Positions 6,340 through 7,040 of a stretch of DNA of 7,040 bases are shown piece after piece. The position numbers were made by a program, and so were the translations under genes. The stretch covers positions 5,159-12,198 of the forward strand of contig DPWD01000351.1 of NCBI GenBank assembly GCA_003526465.1, written 5' to 3'. The notes beneath the pieces were generated by a model. The model was not told where the DNA came from. It ran no database searches and worked only from the letters and a program-made list of their open reading frames with translations. Numbering within the stretch: the stretch's first letter is position 1; every line of letters begins with the position of its first letter. Source of the stretch: Hyphomonadaceae bacterium (lineage in GTDB: Bacteria; Pseudomonadota; Alphaproteobacteria; Caulobacterales; Aquidulcibacteraceae).

Positions 6340-6834
6340 GTGAAAAAAGCGGAGCGCAATTGGACACGGCGCAGCGCGCTGATGTTTGCAGTTAGCGCAA
6401 GCACGGCGCTTGTGGCGCCAATCGCGCTGGCGCAGCAGGCGCGTCACGCTATGCATGTGCGCCACGACGCGGGGTGCGGATGCTGCCTAGCCTGGATCGA
6501 TATCATGCGCCGCAGTGGCCGCTTTAGTGTCACGGTGACAAACGAAGTGGATATGAGGGCCGTCAAGCAAGAACTCGGTATCCCGCTAGATCTGGCGTCC
6601 TGTCACACCGCGACGGTTGCTGGGTTCGCCATCGAGGGGCACGTGCCGCCGGAGGACATACTGAGCCTGATTGAGTCGCGCCCCGCGGGGATTCGCGGCA
6701 TTGCTGTGCCCGGCATGCCGATCGGCTCGCCGGGCATGGAGCAACCCGGCATGGGACGCGAAGCTTTCGCGGTCATCGCCTTCTCTGGCGACGGCTCTCG
6801 GCGGGTATTCGCGCGCCACCCGGCGCGCCGCTGA
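6340..6834 (+). CDS. DUF411 family protein, Tat-exported, probable metal-binding
   Basis: Exported protein of 164 residues in the DUF411 family, whose members are often found near copper or other metal resistance genes. The biochemical role is not established. Residues 1-31 form a Tat signal peptide with T-R-R-S-A-L at 9-14, then a hydrophobic stretch ending A-L-A. This supports the GTG start at 6340 (GGAG at 6331-6334), because the next in-frame ATG falls inside the signal. Family landmarks are all present: C-G-C-C with Trp52 (Cys46, 48, 49), S-C-H-T at 87-90, E-G-H-V-P at 99-103, and V-P-G-M-P-I-G-S-P-G-M-E at 123-134. The cysteines, histidines and Met-rich PGM repeats suggest soft-metal binding. 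It follows nrdJ on the same strand after 115 bases with no clear promoter between, so it may be separate or read through from nrdJ. No copper pump or oxidase is visible in the window. Confidence 0.9.
   Translation: MKKAERNWTRRSALMFAVSASTALVAPIALAQQARHAMHVRHDAGCGCCLAWIDIMRRSGRFSVTVTNEVDMRAVKQELGIPLDLASCHTATVAGFAIEGHVPPEDILSLIESRPAGIRGIAVPGMPIGSPGMEQPGMGREAFAVIAFSGDGSRRVFARHPARR
6811..6828 (+). other. Strong GC hairpin at the 3' end of the DUF411 gene
   Basis: GCGCGCC (6811-6817) and GGCGCGC (6822-6828) are perfect inverted arms around the loop ACCC, just before the stop codon at 6832-6834. There is no T-tract after it, so it is not a standard intrinsic terminator. It might protect the mRNA 3' end or help stop transcription. 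It also encodes the basic C-terminus of the protein, so coding constraint or GC bias could explain it. Confidence 0.3.
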
Positions 6835-6972
6835 AGGGTGCACAGAGCTCCAAGCTCCAGGGGCCAACGCTTCGGCGCGGTCGTTGCGACTGAGCATTCG
6901 CTATGAACGAACGGCCGTCGACGTCTCTAGACAGTACGCGTTGAAAACCAACCATTTTTGGATGTTAGCGGA

Positions 6973-6991
6973 AGCCCCCGGAAGGGGTGCT
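6973..6991 (-). terminator. Possible hairpin just after the tRNA-Phe 3' end
   Basis: On the minus strand AGC-A-CCCC pairs with GGGG-GCT around a TTCC loop, with one bulged A. It begins at the last base of the tRNA CCA end. Only a short T run follows, so it could equally be part of 3'-end processing or chance. The rest of 6835-6972 holds nothing recognisable apart from a tandem AGCTCCA pair near 6846-6859. Confidence 0.25.
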
Positions 6992-7040
6992 GGTGCCTGG
7001 GGCCGGAATCGAACCAGCGACACGCGGATTTTCAATCCGC
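6991..7040 (-). tRNA. tRNA-Phe (anticodon GAA), 5' part cut off
   Basis: The 3' 50 bases of a tRNA gene. Read on the minus strand there is an anticodon stem GCGGA/TCCGC around the loop TTGAAAA (anticodon GAA at 7033-7031). A five-base variable loop GTGTC follows, then a T-arm GCTGG/CCGGC with loop TTCGATT, the 3' acceptor strand CCCAGGC, discriminator A and an encoded CCA (6993-6991). The acceptor 5' strand and D-arm lie outside the window. All visible stems pair, with one T-G wobble in the T-stem, so the gene looks intact as far as it goes. Confidence 0.93.

Overview
The window looks chromosomal, from an alphaproteobacterium of fairly high GC (roughly 60% by eye). Three things point there: a pioABC-like gene cluster known best from Rhodopseudomonas, a perfect FNR/FixK-type operator in front of it, and an adenosylcobalamin-dependent (class II) ribonucleotide reductase of the NrdJ type beside it. 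No phototrophy gene, mobile element, CRISPR array or rRNA is visible, so the genus and the lifestyle (phototrophic or chemotrophic) cannot be read from this piece.

Left half, minus strand (3703 down to 1): a compact operon in the order decaheme c-type cytochrome (pioA/mtrA-like, 333 aa, ten CxxCH sites), outer-membrane beta-barrel (pioB/mtrB-like, 773 aa) and a high-potential iron-sulfur protein (pioC-like, Tat signal, four cluster cysteines). The last gene is cut by the window edge after 90 codons. Family knowledge suggests how they work together. The PioA-type cytochrome is held inside the PioB-type barrel and carries electrons across the outer membrane from extracellular Fe(II) or a solid surface. 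The small periplasmic HiPIP then passes them to the inner-membrane electron transport chain.

Middle (3704-4004): a gene-free divergent control region of about 300 bases. It holds a perfect TTGAT-N4-ATCAA palindrome (3785-3798) placed suitably to activate the pio promoter under low oxygen, an AT-rich -10-like segment, a second small inverted repeat, and possible RNA hairpins on the nrdJ side.

Right half, plus strand: nrdJ (4005-6224), a class II ribonucleotide reductase with all expected catalytic cysteines and a cysteine-rich tail, then a Tat-exported DUF411 protein (6340-6834) with CGCC and SCHT metal-binding-type motifs. At the right edge the 3' two-thirds of a tRNA-Phe(GAA) gene lies on the minus strand (6991-7040).

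The most noteworthy feature is the pioABC-type electron-uptake operon with its FixK/FNR box. Its cytochrome is as short as MtrA, not extended like the PioA described in R. palustris.
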